Shown here piece after piece: positions 1-11,079 of a stretch of 64,000 bases of DNA. Origin of the DNA: Diphasiastrum complanatum (taxonomy: Eukaryota > Streptophyta > Lycopodiopsida > Lycopodiales > Lycopodiaceae). The position numbers and the translations under genes are program-made. Under the pieces are notes generated by a model. It saw only the letters and a list, made by a program, of their open reading frames with translations. It did no database searches and was not told where the DNA came from. Each line of letters opens with the position of its first letter. Positions within the stretch are counted from its first letter, which is position 1. The stretch spans positions 61,173,279-61,237,278 of the forward strand of contig CM055092.1 of assembly GCA_029204225.1 (NCBI GenBank), given 5' to 3'.

Positions 1-2313
1 TGATGGCTTAGCCCTTTGCCTTTGAGTCTTCCTTGAAGTTTGCTTTGGAGTGGCATCTCCATCTTCATCCAAGACATCTTGCACATCATGATGATTAGTA
101 GGCACATCAACATCAACATCAACAACATTGGAAACATTCTCTTCATGAAAGATGACATCCCTACTTATGACAACTTTCTTTGTAGAAGGAATGTACACTT
201 TGTAAGCCTTGCTTACTTCACTATAGCCAACAAACACACCCTTCTTTGATGAAGGATCTTCTTTAGTTCTATCATCAAGTGTGATATTGACAAAACATGT
301 ACATCCAAAGATCCTACAATGCTTGACACTCGGCCTTCTACCATAAAGAACCTCATGAGGAGTTTTACCATCCAAGGAAGCACTTGTCCATCTATTACAT
401 AGATAGTTAGCACATGCTAAAGCTTCCCCCCAAAAAGACTTAGCAAGATTAGCATGTAGTCTCATTGCCTTGGCACATTCACAAAGGGTTCTATTCTTCC
501 TCTCGGCCACTCCATTCTGTTGTGGAGTCCTAGGACTAGACATCTCCCTCTTAATCCCATGTGCTATACAAAAGTCTTTGAACCTATTTGAGGTGTATTC
601 CCCTCCATTATCAGATCTTAAGCATTTGATCTTTGTATTGAATTGGTTTTCCATTTCATTCTTGAACTTGACAAATGCAGCAAACACTTCATCCTTACTT
701 TTAAGAAGATAGATCCAAGTATACCTACTAAAGTCATCAATGAAAGTTGCATACATCTTTGCCCCACCATTGCTAGTTGTACTAGAAGAATGAATATCAG
801 AATGCACAAGTTGAAAAGCTTCTTTAGATCTAGAAGTAGATCTAGAATAAGCAAGTCTATGAGATTTGGACAAGGCACAATGTTCACAAACACTATTGTT
901 TGCAACAAGACTTTTAGGGAGACCAAGAACAAGCTCTTTCTTTGCCATTACCTCCAAAGATTTGAAGTTGGGATGGCCCAACCTCTTGTGCCAAACTTCT
1001 TGGTTTGTCAATTGCTCCCTAGCCATACATCCTTCATGATTAGAGATCACACATGCATCAAGCTTGAAAAGTTTACCATGCCTCCTACCTTGAGCAATCA
1101 AGGATCCACATTTACTTATCAAACATGCATCTCCAATGAACTCCACATCAAGTCCTTTGTCAATCATTTGACTTACACTAAGCAAATTCTTAGTGATTGA
1201 AGGAATGTACAAAACATTTTCAAGATTTGCTTTCCTATTTGTTGAAAGGGAAATAGGAATAGTGCCTATGCCTTTGATGTCACATTGACCATCATTTGCA
1301 GTGTAGATGATGTTACCTTCTCCCTCATAAGACAATAAGGATGTAAAGTATTCCTTATGTCTTGTCATGTGAGATGAGGCTCCACTATCAATCCACCAAG
1401 GATCATTATCATCTATGTTGGCTAACAAACTTGAAGTCATAACAAGTGATTCACATGTGTTATGTTCTTCCTCATCTATTGTAAGATTTCCTTGCCTCTC
1501 TCCTTGCTCTCTTTTCTTCTTATAACATTCATTTGCAAAATGACCTTTTATCCCACAATAAAAGCACTTGAACTTTGACTTATTGTTCTTAGTAGAAGAG
1601 GAAGAGGAAGAGTGATCATCATGATCAAAGTTACCACCTTTGGACCATTTCCCTTTGCCTTTACCTTTGCCCTTGAATTTGCCTTTTGTGAAGAAAGCCT
1701 CTTCACCTCCACCTTGCAAGGATGCACCATCAAGCTTTGATTGCAACCTATGTTCTTCAGCCAATAAGATTTCTTGCAAGTCAACCACACTTGGCAAGAC
1801 TCTTTGAATGGCAAAACTTTGCACAAGGTTAGCATGTTCATTTAGCAAACCATTCAACATAACTTGGACTATTTCACCATCTTTTATGTTCTCATCAATG
1901 CATGCTAAATCATCACTTAGGGACTTAACTCTCAAGATAAATGCATGAGCACTTTCACCCTCTCTTTGCCTACTAGAAAATATTTGTCTCCTTAGGGTCA
2001 ATACCCTAGATGTGGACTTTGATTCAAAGAGCTTCTTTAAGGCATTCCATGCCTCACTTGCACTTTGACACTTTCCAACTTCCTTGAGAAGTTCATTTGT
2101 AACATTCATTTTAATGATATGAAGAGCCCTTTTGGCCTTCTTATCAAACCTTTGTTGCTCTTGAAGTGTGAGAGGTCTCTCTTCAATTTCTGCAACTATG
2201 TCCATGAGTTCATTCAACTCAAGTAAGGACTCCATCCTCACTTTCCAAGTAGAGTAGTTTGATGAACTCAACCTTTCACTAGACTCTAGCATGATCCCAC
2301 CATTGGAAGCCAT
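1..2313 (-). CDS. Copia element A, gag-pol polyprotein (partial, runs off left edge)
   Basis: An open frame of 771 codons from ATG at 2313 to the window edge, with no stop found on reading through it. Order: gag (UBN2-type) over roughly residues 15-200; a basic GK-rich stretch; a CCHC zinc knuckle near 250-263 (CFYCGIKGHFANEC); the aspartic protease motif DSGASSH near 309; the GAG-pre-integrase motif WHKRLGHPN near 440; the integrase core with HSD, SDNGGEY and NGVAERKN; and the integrase C-terminal GYS motif. Reverse transcriptase and RNase H should lie left of position 1. Gag packages the RNA; pol copies and inserts it. The unbroken frame suggests a recent insertion. Seen: motifs and the open frame. 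Inferred: recent activity. Confidence 0.93.
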   Translation of the reverse strand, partial: MASNGGIMLESSERLSSSNYSTWKVRMESLLELNELMDIVAEIEERPLTLQEQQRFDKKAKRALHIIKMNVTNELLKEVGKCQSASEAWNALKKLFESKSTSRVLTLRRQIFSSRQREGESAHAFILRVKSLSDDLACIDENIKDGEIVQVMLNGLLNEHANLVQSFAIQRVLPSVVDLQEILLAEEHRLQSKLDGASLQGGGEEAFFTKGKFKGKGKGKGKWSKGGNFDHDDHSSSSSSTKNNKSKFKCFYCGIKGHFANECYKKKREQGERQGNLTIDEEEHNTCESLVMTSSLLANIDDNDPWWIDSGASSHMTRHKEYFTSLLSYEGEGNIIYTANDGQCDIKGIGTIPISLSTNRKANLENVLYIPSITKNLLSVSQMIDKGLDVEFIGDACLISKCGSLIAQGRRHGKLFKLDACVISNHEGCMAREQLTNQEVWHKRLGHPNFKSLEVMAKKELVLGLPKSLVANNSVCEHCALSKSHRLAYSRSTSRSKEAFQLVHSDIHSSSTTSNGGAKMYATFIDDFSRYTWIYLLKSKDEVFAAFVKFKNEMENQFNTKIKCLRSDNGGEYTSNRFKDFCIAHGIKREMSSPRTPQQNGVAERKNRTLCECAKAMRLHANLAKSFWGEALACANYLCNRWTSASLDGKTPHEVLYGRRPSVKHCRIFGCTCFVNITLDDRTKEDPSSKKGVFVGYSEVSKAYKVYIPSTKKVVISRDVIFHEENVSNVVDVDVDVPTNHHDVQDVLDEDGDATPKQTSRKTQRQRAKPS

Positions 2314-3473
2314 GATTCTAATGTTTCTTCAACTTTTAGGTTTTGTCCTAAAGCACTTAGCACTCACTTTTCTCTCAACAAATGATAGATAAAGAGATCT
2401 ATGAAGATTTAGGACCCTAAAACACTTCTATCTTGAACCTAGATGGTTTCCAAGCATAGAAAGGAAGATTGAAACACATGCAACACTTTGCACACACTAA
2501 GAATGGATTACAAAATCAAACCAACCTGAACACACTCTTGCTTAAGCTCTCAAACTTTCCAGCAAGTGACCAAATCAAGTTATGGTGTGAAGAGTTACTT
2601 GCATTCTTAGAAAATACCCAAAACTAGGATGCCAAGATTACCTAGTAATGAACAAACTTGATCAACATATGATCAACACACTAAGATATTGATTCAACCT
2701 GTAAAACCACATGTAAACCACACTTCTAAAAGTTTATAAACTCCAGCAAGTGATAAATACAAGATTTAGAGGTGAATGAATGAGCACACTTAGTGAATCA
2801 CAAGACTAGCTTCACTATCTTGTCAAATCTTGGTGTTTAGATGTAGATCTAAGATCACTTCACATGAGAATGTTCCTCAACCTGTTAAGAACCTGAAAAC
2901 ACACTTGCATAATGGTTAACACCTTCCAGCAAATGCTCCAATCAAATTACATAAGGAGAGTTACTTACATGCTCAACAAAGTACACCAAAATTTATGCCA
3001 AAATTGATGACAATCTTTACAATATGCTCTTCACAATGGAGCTTACAATATGTTCACCCAAAAAAGGGGATCTTTCATCCAAATGGGAGCTTTGCTCAGC
3101 CTTTAGGAGAATTACAACTCACTCAAAAGAGCATTTGTCATCCACTTAAGGAGAAGTTTCATCCACTTAAGGAGAGTGTTCATCCAAGAATGGAGATTGT
3201 CAACAATAGGATTGAAAAGAACATTGTTAGTATTGAATATGCACAAGCCTCACAATCACAAATGATTAGGTGTTATGATCTGATCCAAAATAGTTTCTTT
3301 TCAGCCTCTGATCTTCAATAGACCTGAAATATGCTTTTGATCCACAAGTTCAACTCACAAAACAAAGGTTAGTAAGATTTGATCAACAAAGCAATGCAAA
3401 ATCATGCTAGAACTTGATCAAACATCCAAATATCACCAAAAATGGAATACTTACTGTAAATAGAAGCCAACCA
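2314..3473 (-). other. Untranslated leader of copia element A
   Basis: This 1.16-kb stretch lies between the primer binding site and the gag ATG of element A and has no convincing coding frame on the minus strand. It contains diverged tandem units of about 175-185 bp that begin near 2521, 2695 and 2879. Each has a CAACCTG start, a CCAGCAA motif and a run about GAGTTACTTRCAT or an equivalent. A plus-strand frame at 2995-3321 is probably fortuitous, as it lies inside the leader and is repetitive (CATCCACTTAAGGAGA occurs twice). Confidence 0.7.
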
Positions 3474-3485
3474 GCTCTGATACCA
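3474..3485 (-). promoter_or_regulatory. Primer binding site of copia element A
   Basis: On the minus strand this reads TGGTATCAGAGC, the complement of the 3' end of initiator methionine tRNA and the usual primer site of plant copia elements. It directly abuts the LTR end at 3486. Confidence 0.93.
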
Positions 3486-4140
3486 TGTGAAAAATACAGA
3501 TCCTAAGTGGATCTAAACTCCAAGATCATTGGCTTGAATGCTTGCACTCCAAACTACATAAGCTAGGAATTGGCAACACATTCTATGCTACCTAGAATGC
3601 AAAGAACTTGATCAAAAAGCATTTATCACAAATGGAAACTTCCATAAACATCAAGTGCGGCCCAAAATAGCATTATACAGTCCATAATACATCAGCCTAT
3701 CACTTTTGGAAAGCACCTAAGATCATACACAATAGCTTGAAGACAATACACACAACAATGCTCTTAATGGAGGAAGAAACAATGACAATGATCTATTGAT
3801 CTCAATGAAGCATACAAAAGGTTTCTCCAACCTGTTCTCCACGACTTCCCTACTATTTATGGATGAGGAAGATGACTCTCTCTCCTCTCTCTAGAAGGTA
3901 CTTGACCCTAGATATTCCCTATATAGGAAAAATAGCTAAAAATGGCTTATATGACCAAAATACATCAAAATGGTCTCATTTTGAAGGGTATGAAGTTTGA
4001 CACTTCATCATACTGAAAAAATACAGTAAATAAAAACATTGTGGCCTGGTTCACACGTGTGAAACTCCAAAACCAAAACTATTTACAATTTTAGCCAATT
4101 TAGGCCTCAAACTAGCTAGGAAATGTTGACAATTTTCACA
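3486..4140 (-). repeat. 5' LTR of copia element A (655 bp)
   Basis: The repeat is bounded by perfect 8-bp inverted ends (TGTGAAAA / TTTTCACA) and sits directly against the primer site. A TATA-like CCTATATAGG lies at 3918-3927 and a CACACGTGTG palindrome at 4052-4061. The partner LTR is outside the window, so neither divergence nor the target-site duplication can be measured. It interrupts an older copia relic to its right. Confidence 0.9.
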
Positions 4141-5090
4141 TATACCACCTGAAAATTGCCCCTCCTTGCCATGAATTGTGAGCCACATAGACTTGGCCTT
4201 GCCTCTTGATGATCTCCTTGGAACCATGTGTTGAAAAAGACTCCTCCTCACGACCACAAATGTCCATGTGTACAAGATCTAGCAAATTTCTAGGAGTACA
4301 TTCTGAATCTAAAATGATTGAACTTCTAATATGCTTGTTGAAAATATAGCTTTTACATGGAGTATTAGATTTGCTAATAAAAGGTAAATCTTGTACTAAG
4401 TTCTATTTCGACATTTGCTGAATACAATTGGAATTTAAATGGCCTAATCTGTGATGCCACAACATATCATTTGAATTAGTAGTAGTAAAAAGAGCTTGAC
4501 TACTTGTAGAATAGGAGTGACTGAGTTTGTACAAATTGCCACACCTTTTACTGAAAGCAAAAACTTTTATAGATTCATCAAGAATAGTGTAGCCTTGTCT
4601 ATCAAATTCGACCTTCTGACCTAAATCTATGATTCTGCTAATTGAGAGCAGATTTTTGGTCAGATTTGGAATGTGAAGAACATTGGACAAAAATATTACA
4701 TCACCTTTCTAGAATTCGATCCTAATTAATCCTTCACCCACAATGGAATGAGTTGAGTTGTCTCCAAGTTGCACAACTCTAGAATGGGTGTATGACTTGT
4801 AGTCATGGAACCAATTTCGATTACCAAAAATCGATATCTTGTTGTTCTTTGACTTTGGTCAAAAATGCAGCTTCATCTTCCTCTTCATGCTGGATCGAGT
4901 AACTGGTTGATGCAGCATTTGCTTGTTCTTGGGACTGCATCTTCTTTCATTGTTGTACTTGAGTGTTCTGCAGTCCTTGATGAGATGACCAGTCCTCTTA
5001 CAATATTTGCAGAATAGGTTATGCGTTTGCTAGAATGATGAGGGAAAATTCAAATTCAACCTTGAGCCAGAATTTGACCCTGAGTAAAAA
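4141..5090 (-). pseudogene. Copia relic H: gag zinc knuckle, protease and pre-integrase fragment
   Basis: The minus strand reads, in broken frames, a CCHC knuckle (YCKRTGHLIKDC) near 5,010-4,960, a decayed protease region, the pre-integrase segment VLHIPNLTKNLLS near 4,690 and the pre-integrase motif LWHHRLGHLNS near 4,440. An integrase beginning (LVHMDICG) near 4,270-4,250 follows. The 95-codon open stretch at 4403-4690 is the best preserved part. LTR A cuts it at 4140. Several frameshifts and stops show it is dead. Confidence 0.75.
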
Positions 5091-5379
5091 TTATCAGATT
5101 AAGTATAGCGAAATATACAAGTCAATAATGTAGGTGAGCACAAGATAATAGCGGACGACACCGCGTGCCAAGGTCAAAAACGTCCAGTTAAATTAGATTT
5201 GATCCAAGGTCAAAGGTGCCCAAAAAAATTAGAACCGATCCGACCCAACCTAGGGTCAAAAAAATCTCTCTTTGACAAAAATGACATTGGATTAGAAAAT
5301 ATGCTTGGGTCGAAAAAATTCAATCCTGAATTTTTTGATCCTTGCTGGAAATTCGAGCCTTTATGATTTTTTGTGTTTT

Positions 5380-6290
5380 TCAAGAATAAGTATATTCAGA
5401 TTTTTCAAGATGCTCATTACCTAATGGAATTGGGATTGAGCATAGAATTCCAACACCTTTTGCCACCACTTTGTAGTTGTGGTCCATATCCTTCATTATA
5501 CATCCATCCTTGACAAATTCAACCTTCACTGAATGTTGATTTTCCATCACACCAATAGAAAGCAAACTCTTTTTGAGTCCATGAATATAAAGCACATTGG
5601 AAATATTCTTCATCTTACTATAAAAAACTGCACAAGTACATTGCTGGCACCTTGGATTTGGCATTTTTCCACATTGGCCTGTGTGACCTTGTCCCTATCA
5701 TGGATTGGTGAGAAGTTCTTGAACCAATCACGTTTCCCGGTCATATGCCTCATGGTGCCTGAATCTATAAACCACCTGGCACTATCATGAACTTGAGATG
5801 CCAATGCCGATGAGAAGACACTTGTCGTCATCTTCCCCATCATCTTCAATGATATTGTCCTATTGTTTCAAGTTTCCCGCCTTTATGTCTGCTTTCTTCT
5901 TGTAGCATTCGTCTACCCAATGACCAGGTTTACATCAATAGTAGCATTTTCTCTTTTTCTTCTTTTTCGGTTTTGATGACGACTCTCTCTCTCATCCTCA
6001 TCATCCTTGGCCTTCTTTGGAATCTTCTTCCAACCTTTCTGCTTGCTCTTGGCGAGCAATGCTTGATCCTCCTATGGGGTTTGCCTTGACTTCACTACCT
6101 CTCGACGTTGTTCTTCCTAAAATGTGATCCCATGTAGATCTTTGAAGGTAGGCAATCTCTCCCTCGAGGCAATGTCACAAGTTGGTCTCTTAGCTCTTTT
6201 ATTCTGGTGAAGAAGGATACCACTGTTTCACCTCCTTCGATCCTGGTAGTGTTCAAAATCAACTTTAAGAACGTGGGTCAAGCTAGATTT
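5380..6290 (-). pseudogene. Copia relic G: gag tail, zinc knuckle and protease
   Basis: On the minus strand a gag tail runs from about 6290, then a CCHC-like knuckle (GHWVDECYKK) near 5,930-5,890. A protease region with RWFIDSGTMRHMTG follows near 5,780-5,730 and a pre-integrase segment with SNVLYIHGLKKSLLS near 5,600-5,560. Stops and frameshifts separate the pieces. It belongs to a different copia lineage from elements A and C, judged by the divergent protease. Confidence 0.72.
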
Positions 6291-6485
6291 CAAGTTTCCA
6301 TTCAAAAGATTGAAAAACAGCAATTTGTAAAGCTGAAGATGAGTTTATTTTGGCTGAAAAACCAGCAAAAGGTGATAAAAAAATTCAAGAAGTGTTTGAA
6401 AAATCACCTTTGGAAGTGTGATTACGTCAGGAAGTGTGATAAAAAAATTAAGGAAGTGTTTGAAAAATCACCTTTGGAAGTGTGA

Positions 6486-7350
6486 TTATGTCATATGACT
6501 TATCACAAAGAGGTCTTCACAAAGCTTGTAAAAGTGTATAATGGAAGCAAAGTTCAAGGTGTTGATAACACCTCTTATCCTATTGAAGGTATTGGAGTGA
6601 TCTCCATTATCTTACCCAATGGTGAGGAGAAGTACATTCGTAATGTACTTTATGTTTAAAAAATAATGGAGAATCTCATTTCAGTCTCTACAATTATGAA
6701 CCAAAAATTGATTGTGGAATTCAAAGAAGACAAATGTATTATCAAACACCCAAAGAGATCTCTCATGATCATTGCTTTGGGAACATTGCGTGGTGAATTA
6801 TTTCTTATGGATACCTATGAGCAAAGGGCTTCATCATTTTGTCTTATTGCATCAAGTTCACATTCTTTGGAATTGGCTGAAATATGGCATGCTAGGTTTG
6901 GACATCTCAACTTTGCTAGTTTGAAGATGTTGAAGAGATTCAATATGGTTGAAGACATTCCTAATATTGAGCATCTCAAAGGACATGTATGCGAAGGATG
7001 CATACTTGAAAAATTTCAAAGGCAAGCTTTTCCAATTGATGAAACAATTCGAGTTGATGGCAAATTTGATTCGATTCATAGTGATGTATGTGGTCCAATG
7101 AGGACCGAACCCATTGGAAGGTGTAAATACTTTGTTACTTTTATTGATGACCTTTCAACATTTACATGGATTTATTCTATGAAGGCAAAATTTGAATTTT
7201 TTCAACATTTTAAGGATTTTCTAGCAATGATAGAAAATCAGTTTACTCTTTGAAGATCTTACGTACTGACCGAGGAGGGGAATATATAAAGAATATGTTC
7301 GGTACTTACCTTCAAAGCAAAGGTATCCATCATCAAATGACAACTCCTTA
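6486..7350 (+). pseudogene. Copia relic J: protease end, pre-integrase and integrase core
   Basis: The plus strand encodes a protease tail (YPIEGIGVISIILPNG), a stop at about 6659, and then a 195-codon open frame at 6666-7253. That frame has the pre-integrase motif WHARFGHLNFASL, the integrase zinc-finger cysteines (CEGC) and the catalytic region HSDVCGP followed by FVTFIDDLSTFTW. The frame breaks at 7253 and continues with a recognisable TDRGGEY-like and PYT(PQQ) region to about 7,350, where it is cut by the LTR of relic K. The usual protein is over 1,200 residues, so this is a fragment. Confidence 0.85.
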
Positions 7351-7684
7351 CACACACACATATACATAGTCCAAGATGACTATCTAACTTCATGACTATT
7401 TGCTATCCAACTACTTGACTATTGACTACTTGACTATAGACTATCCAACTTTCTATAAGTTACATAGAGAAAATAAGGTACCTCCAATATGTCAAGTTGG
7501 GGTACTTAATGTCACAATTAGGCCTAGTGGACCCACGAGTCCCTACCAAGTTAAATTCATACTAACTTAGCTAACTCTAAGATTAGTAGGCCTATTATAA
7601 TAAATGACCATGGTTACACAACTCTCGACCTCTTGGGTCAAAGTAACATATGGTAATACATCATTTTCATTTATATTCCAACAC
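7350..7684 (-). repeat. LTR of copia relic K with adjacent polypurine tract
   Basis: On the minus strand AAGGAGGG (7685-7692) is followed directly by TGTTGGAATATAA, the typical polypurine tract and LTR start of a plant copia element. The left end is ill defined near 7,350, where relic J stops. It contains short direct repeats of GACTACTTGACTAT-type sequence near 7,390-7,440. Confidence 0.65.
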
Positions 7685-8920
7685 CCTCCTTAAATGAAAA
7701 TGTATATCATAAGATGAAGTAACTTCTCGAAAGAAAAAAATGCAACTTGTTGTCCAAACTTCATGTCGCCAAATAAATTTCACACCAAAGTAGTTGAAAT
7801 CTCATCCCCGATTATGTCCAACATATAAAAGGAAAAGAATGCAAAATAATGAAGCATCAAGTCAAAGGGTGAGGATTTGCATATCATTGTTGAGAGATGA
7901 AGATTCTAGCCCCATGTGGAAGATCAACAAGAACCTAAGTGTGGTTCTTCATGAGTGAGCTATACTCCTCTTGCATCGCATCCTCCCAACATTTTAATCC
8001 TTTGACCTACCCATAAAAAACAGGTTCTACTGTACTATTCTCAATATAAGTAAAAGCAAAATAAAAAAAATCATCATATTCTATTGATTTAGTAGAGGCA
8101 CGAGTCTTCCCTTCATAGAAATGATCCACTTTGTTGTCCTACAAAGTCTGCAACAACCATTTAGAGACTGGGTTGGGCTGTCTAACAGCCTTACCTTTGT
8201 CAACACTTTGTTGTCCAAAGTGTTCTGAACTTGGACCTTGATGTCCAATGTTTTCTGAACTTGAACCTTGTTGTCCAATGTTTTTCGAACTTAGACCTTG
8301 TTGTCCAATGTCTTCAACAAGCTGCTCTTCACCATAAATAGGTTCTTCTTGATGAACTGTGGACTGCAAAATTGACGAAGTAGTGGGCTGTCCACTAGAA
8401 GTAGACGACAGTCTCTCCTCTTCATGATTAGATGGCAAAACCAAATCTGGAAATATCTCAACATATGCATCATGGGAAAAGTTTCCTTTCATGACATGAG
8501 TGGGCGCAACATCATAGAAAGTCTTTTCATCAAAATGAACATCAGGACTCACTATGATTTTATTAGTATCCAAACTAAACAACCTATAGCCCTTGCTTTC
8601 ACTACTATAGCAAACAAATATACTTTTAACTCTTTTATCATCAAGCTAGGTTCTTAGCTTATTGAGATGAAAGCATAAGTTGTGCAACCAAAGATACGAA
8701 AGTAAGAAACGATAGGCTTCTTACCATACCAAACTTCATAAGTTAATACCTTCAAGGATTTAGTAGGACACCGATTACTAATGTATGTCGCCGTTATAAC
8801 CGCTTCAGCCCAAAATTTGTGAGGTAGGCCCTTTGGCTTGAGCATGCATCGAACCATCTCCATGATAGTGCAATTCTTTCTTTCAGCAACACCATTTATC
8901 CCATTTGTATGAGACACTCT
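7685..8920 (-). pseudogene. Copia relic K: integrase C-terminus, linker and start of reverse transcriptase
   Basis: On the minus strand 8917-8654 encodes the end of the integrase core (NGVAERKN-like GINGVAERKN, then KFWAEAVITATYISNR). The frame 8582-8139 follows with a polar linker, and a reverse transcriptase beginning (WEDAMQEEYSSLMKNHT) lies near 8,000-7,940. The linker has imperfect tandem repeats of an SSENIGQQG-type unit of about 33 bp (8,210-8,330). Most of the reverse transcriptase and RNase H is deleted before the polypurine tract. Stops and frameshifts make it non-functional. Confidence 0.8.
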
Positions 8921-9984
8921 TGTAAGGAATACTGACTATTCTCCTTGGCTGTCCACGAGTTTCTACAAGAGGGTTTCTAGCCATCTCTTTCTTTCTTTTG
9001 AGAATGCTTTGTGTGATTGAATAATTAAGATCCTAGATCCTTAGGATTCTATTTTCTACAGTAAAATTGACTTGGTGTACCAAGTGTGCCCCATAAGACT
9101 CTGAGAGATGACACTCTCAAAAGGAACCAGAGCAAGTTAGGAAGTCAAGGATTGGGCCTCCAATCTGTGTTGGGCTAGTCGAGTAGTCACAAGTCATGAG
9201 CTAGCTTTGGAGCTCGAGTCATGGCCTAATTAGCTCTCGAAACTCATGTCCAGGAGCCAAGTTGATTTTGGCCGTCAGGACAGCTCTTGGGACCCATATC
9301 CGGGAGTTAGACTGATTCTTCTAGGCTTGCCAAGCTTAATCAACAAAATAAAACCTAAGTCCAAAATAATATGCTTTACTAGATAGCACTATATTCCAAG
9401 ACAAAGGGGGCATGCTGAACCACACCAGAATTATAGGAGGAGTCCAGCAGATAGAAACTTGGGCAGCTCAACCAACACCAAGAATCCAATCGCTAGGTCT
9501 CAGCTTCCTCTAGAAAACTGCTCAAGTTTCAGTGTCCTTTGAGACGCCGACATAACATGTGATATCAAAGCTGACTAGAAGGTTAGCCACGCGAATCTCA
9601 TAGGGATGGCCACTTTTTGGGACTCGTGAGGATAACTATTGTGCAAGGTTCTGCTCACAGTGTAAGTGTGAGTGCGTCCACGGGATGGTCAGTAGAACGA
9701 GGGACTTAATGCAACAAGGTGTTGCCCTTGAAGTGTAAGCATGGTAAATTCTCGCGATTCGGGCCTGCACGTAGGACATGATGAGACAAATTGTTGCCTA
9801 AGTAGGTGAAATCACGATTTGTGCCTTGTGGGGTGTGGGGTGACATATTCAAATTATAACTCGTGATTGCTTGATTTGATTCAGGTGGTTTAATCTAGTT
9901 GGGAGTTGAGAGAAGAGATTGCATTTGTGAGTGGATGACACACAAATATGGAAAGGAGCTTCCATGGGGCAATCCCCAAGATTG
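8921..9984. other. Non-coding stretch, possible retrotransposon LTR debris
   Basis: No protein homology was recognised on either strand. A TGTGATATCAAAGC string near 9,557-9,570 resembles a decayed LTR end plus methionine-tRNA primer site. Two similar copies of an AGCTCGAGTC/GAGCTC-rich phrase occur near 9,180-9,320. It may be the LTR of the gypsy relic that follows, but the ends could not be defined. Confidence 0.35.
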
Positions 9985-10930
9985 TTATCGAGAAAGATTG
10001 TGGAGAGGAAGTCAGATTTCATGATCGATTATGGAGCTTCACATAATTATATCTTGAGGAGCGTAGTGGAATAATTCAGTTTGCCGACAGAGAATGTGAC
10101 ATCAAGCCTCAAGGTGGAAACAACAAAGGGAGTATTGGACGCAGACAAGGTGATATTGAACATCCCATTGCAGATTGAAAGATGGAAAGCTAGACTTAGC
10201 TTTCTGATTTTAGAGATGGATGAAATTTGATGTGATTTTGGGCCTCCCTTAGTTAAATGAACAATGAATTGCAATATTGGGTAGGAGCTAAAACTTGGTC
10301 CTCTTAAATTACAAGGGACAGATCTATATGACAAGAGCTCTGCCTGGAGGATGCGCAAAGAGTGTCGACATCAAAATCTAGTTGTTGCATCAATGATGAA
10401 AAAAATGACAAGGGAGAAGGAATCAAAGTTTTTTCTTTGTGTTTGTCGAGAGGTTTCAAAAGGGAAAAGTGAACGGCAAGAAAATCTGCCAAAAGAGATA
10501 GCAAATTTGCTAAAAGAATTTAGCGATTTATTTTTGGAAGAACTTCCAGCTCGACCATAAAATTGAGTTGGTACCAGGAACATAACCAACTTCACGAGCT
10601 CCTTACAAGATGTCACAAGAAGAGTTGGTGGAACTGAAATGACAACTTGGCAAATCGATAAACAAAGGATTTACTAGACCTAGCGCTTCATCTTTTGGAG
10701 CTCTAGTTTTATTTATGGAAAAGATAGACAAGACTCTTTGAATGTGTGTAGATTACTGCATGCACAACAAGTATACTATTAAGAACAATTACCCCATGCC
10801 TAGAATTGATGACTTGTTCGATCAACTCAAACATGCCAAGTATTTTATTTGAATAGATCTCTGGTCTAGATATCACCAAATTTGGATAGCTAAAAACGAT
10901 TCACAAGCTTTATGGTCTCCTGCCTGAAGT
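9985..10930 (+). pseudogene. Ty3/gypsy pol relic: protease to start of reverse transcriptase
   Basis: Plus-strand frames, broken by several stops and shifts, give a retropepsin motif (FMIDYGASHNYI) near 10,020 and a linker. A segment LLKEFSDLFLEELPA then lies near 10,510-10,555. The reverse transcriptase beginning follows in shifted frames (matches to the conserved LIDKGF.RPS.SPFGAPVLF and MCVDYR.LN segments, then [15 protein letters not shown]) to about 10,930. The order protease then reverse transcriptase, with the [11 protein letters not shown] signature, marks the Ty3/gypsy superfamily. It stops abruptly before the YxDD motif. Confidence 0.85.
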
Positions 10931-11079
10931 GCATTATCTCCATTGGGGAGACCTTCGGGCATTTAAACTGAAAAAAAAAAACATAAACACAGTTAAATGT
11001 AATTAATCAAAGATCAGTTAATAGGAATTTGTATATGAAAAAAAAAAAAACCAATTAAAAGCAATTATTCGAAGACTAC

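Noticed and set aside
643-1200. 185-codon plus-strand frame
   Set aside because: Antisense shadow of the intact copia A gag-pol frame.
2995-3321. 108-codon plus-strand frame with HPLKEKFHPLKES repeats
   Set aside because: It lies antisense in the leader of copia A and follows from a short DNA repeat; no domain.
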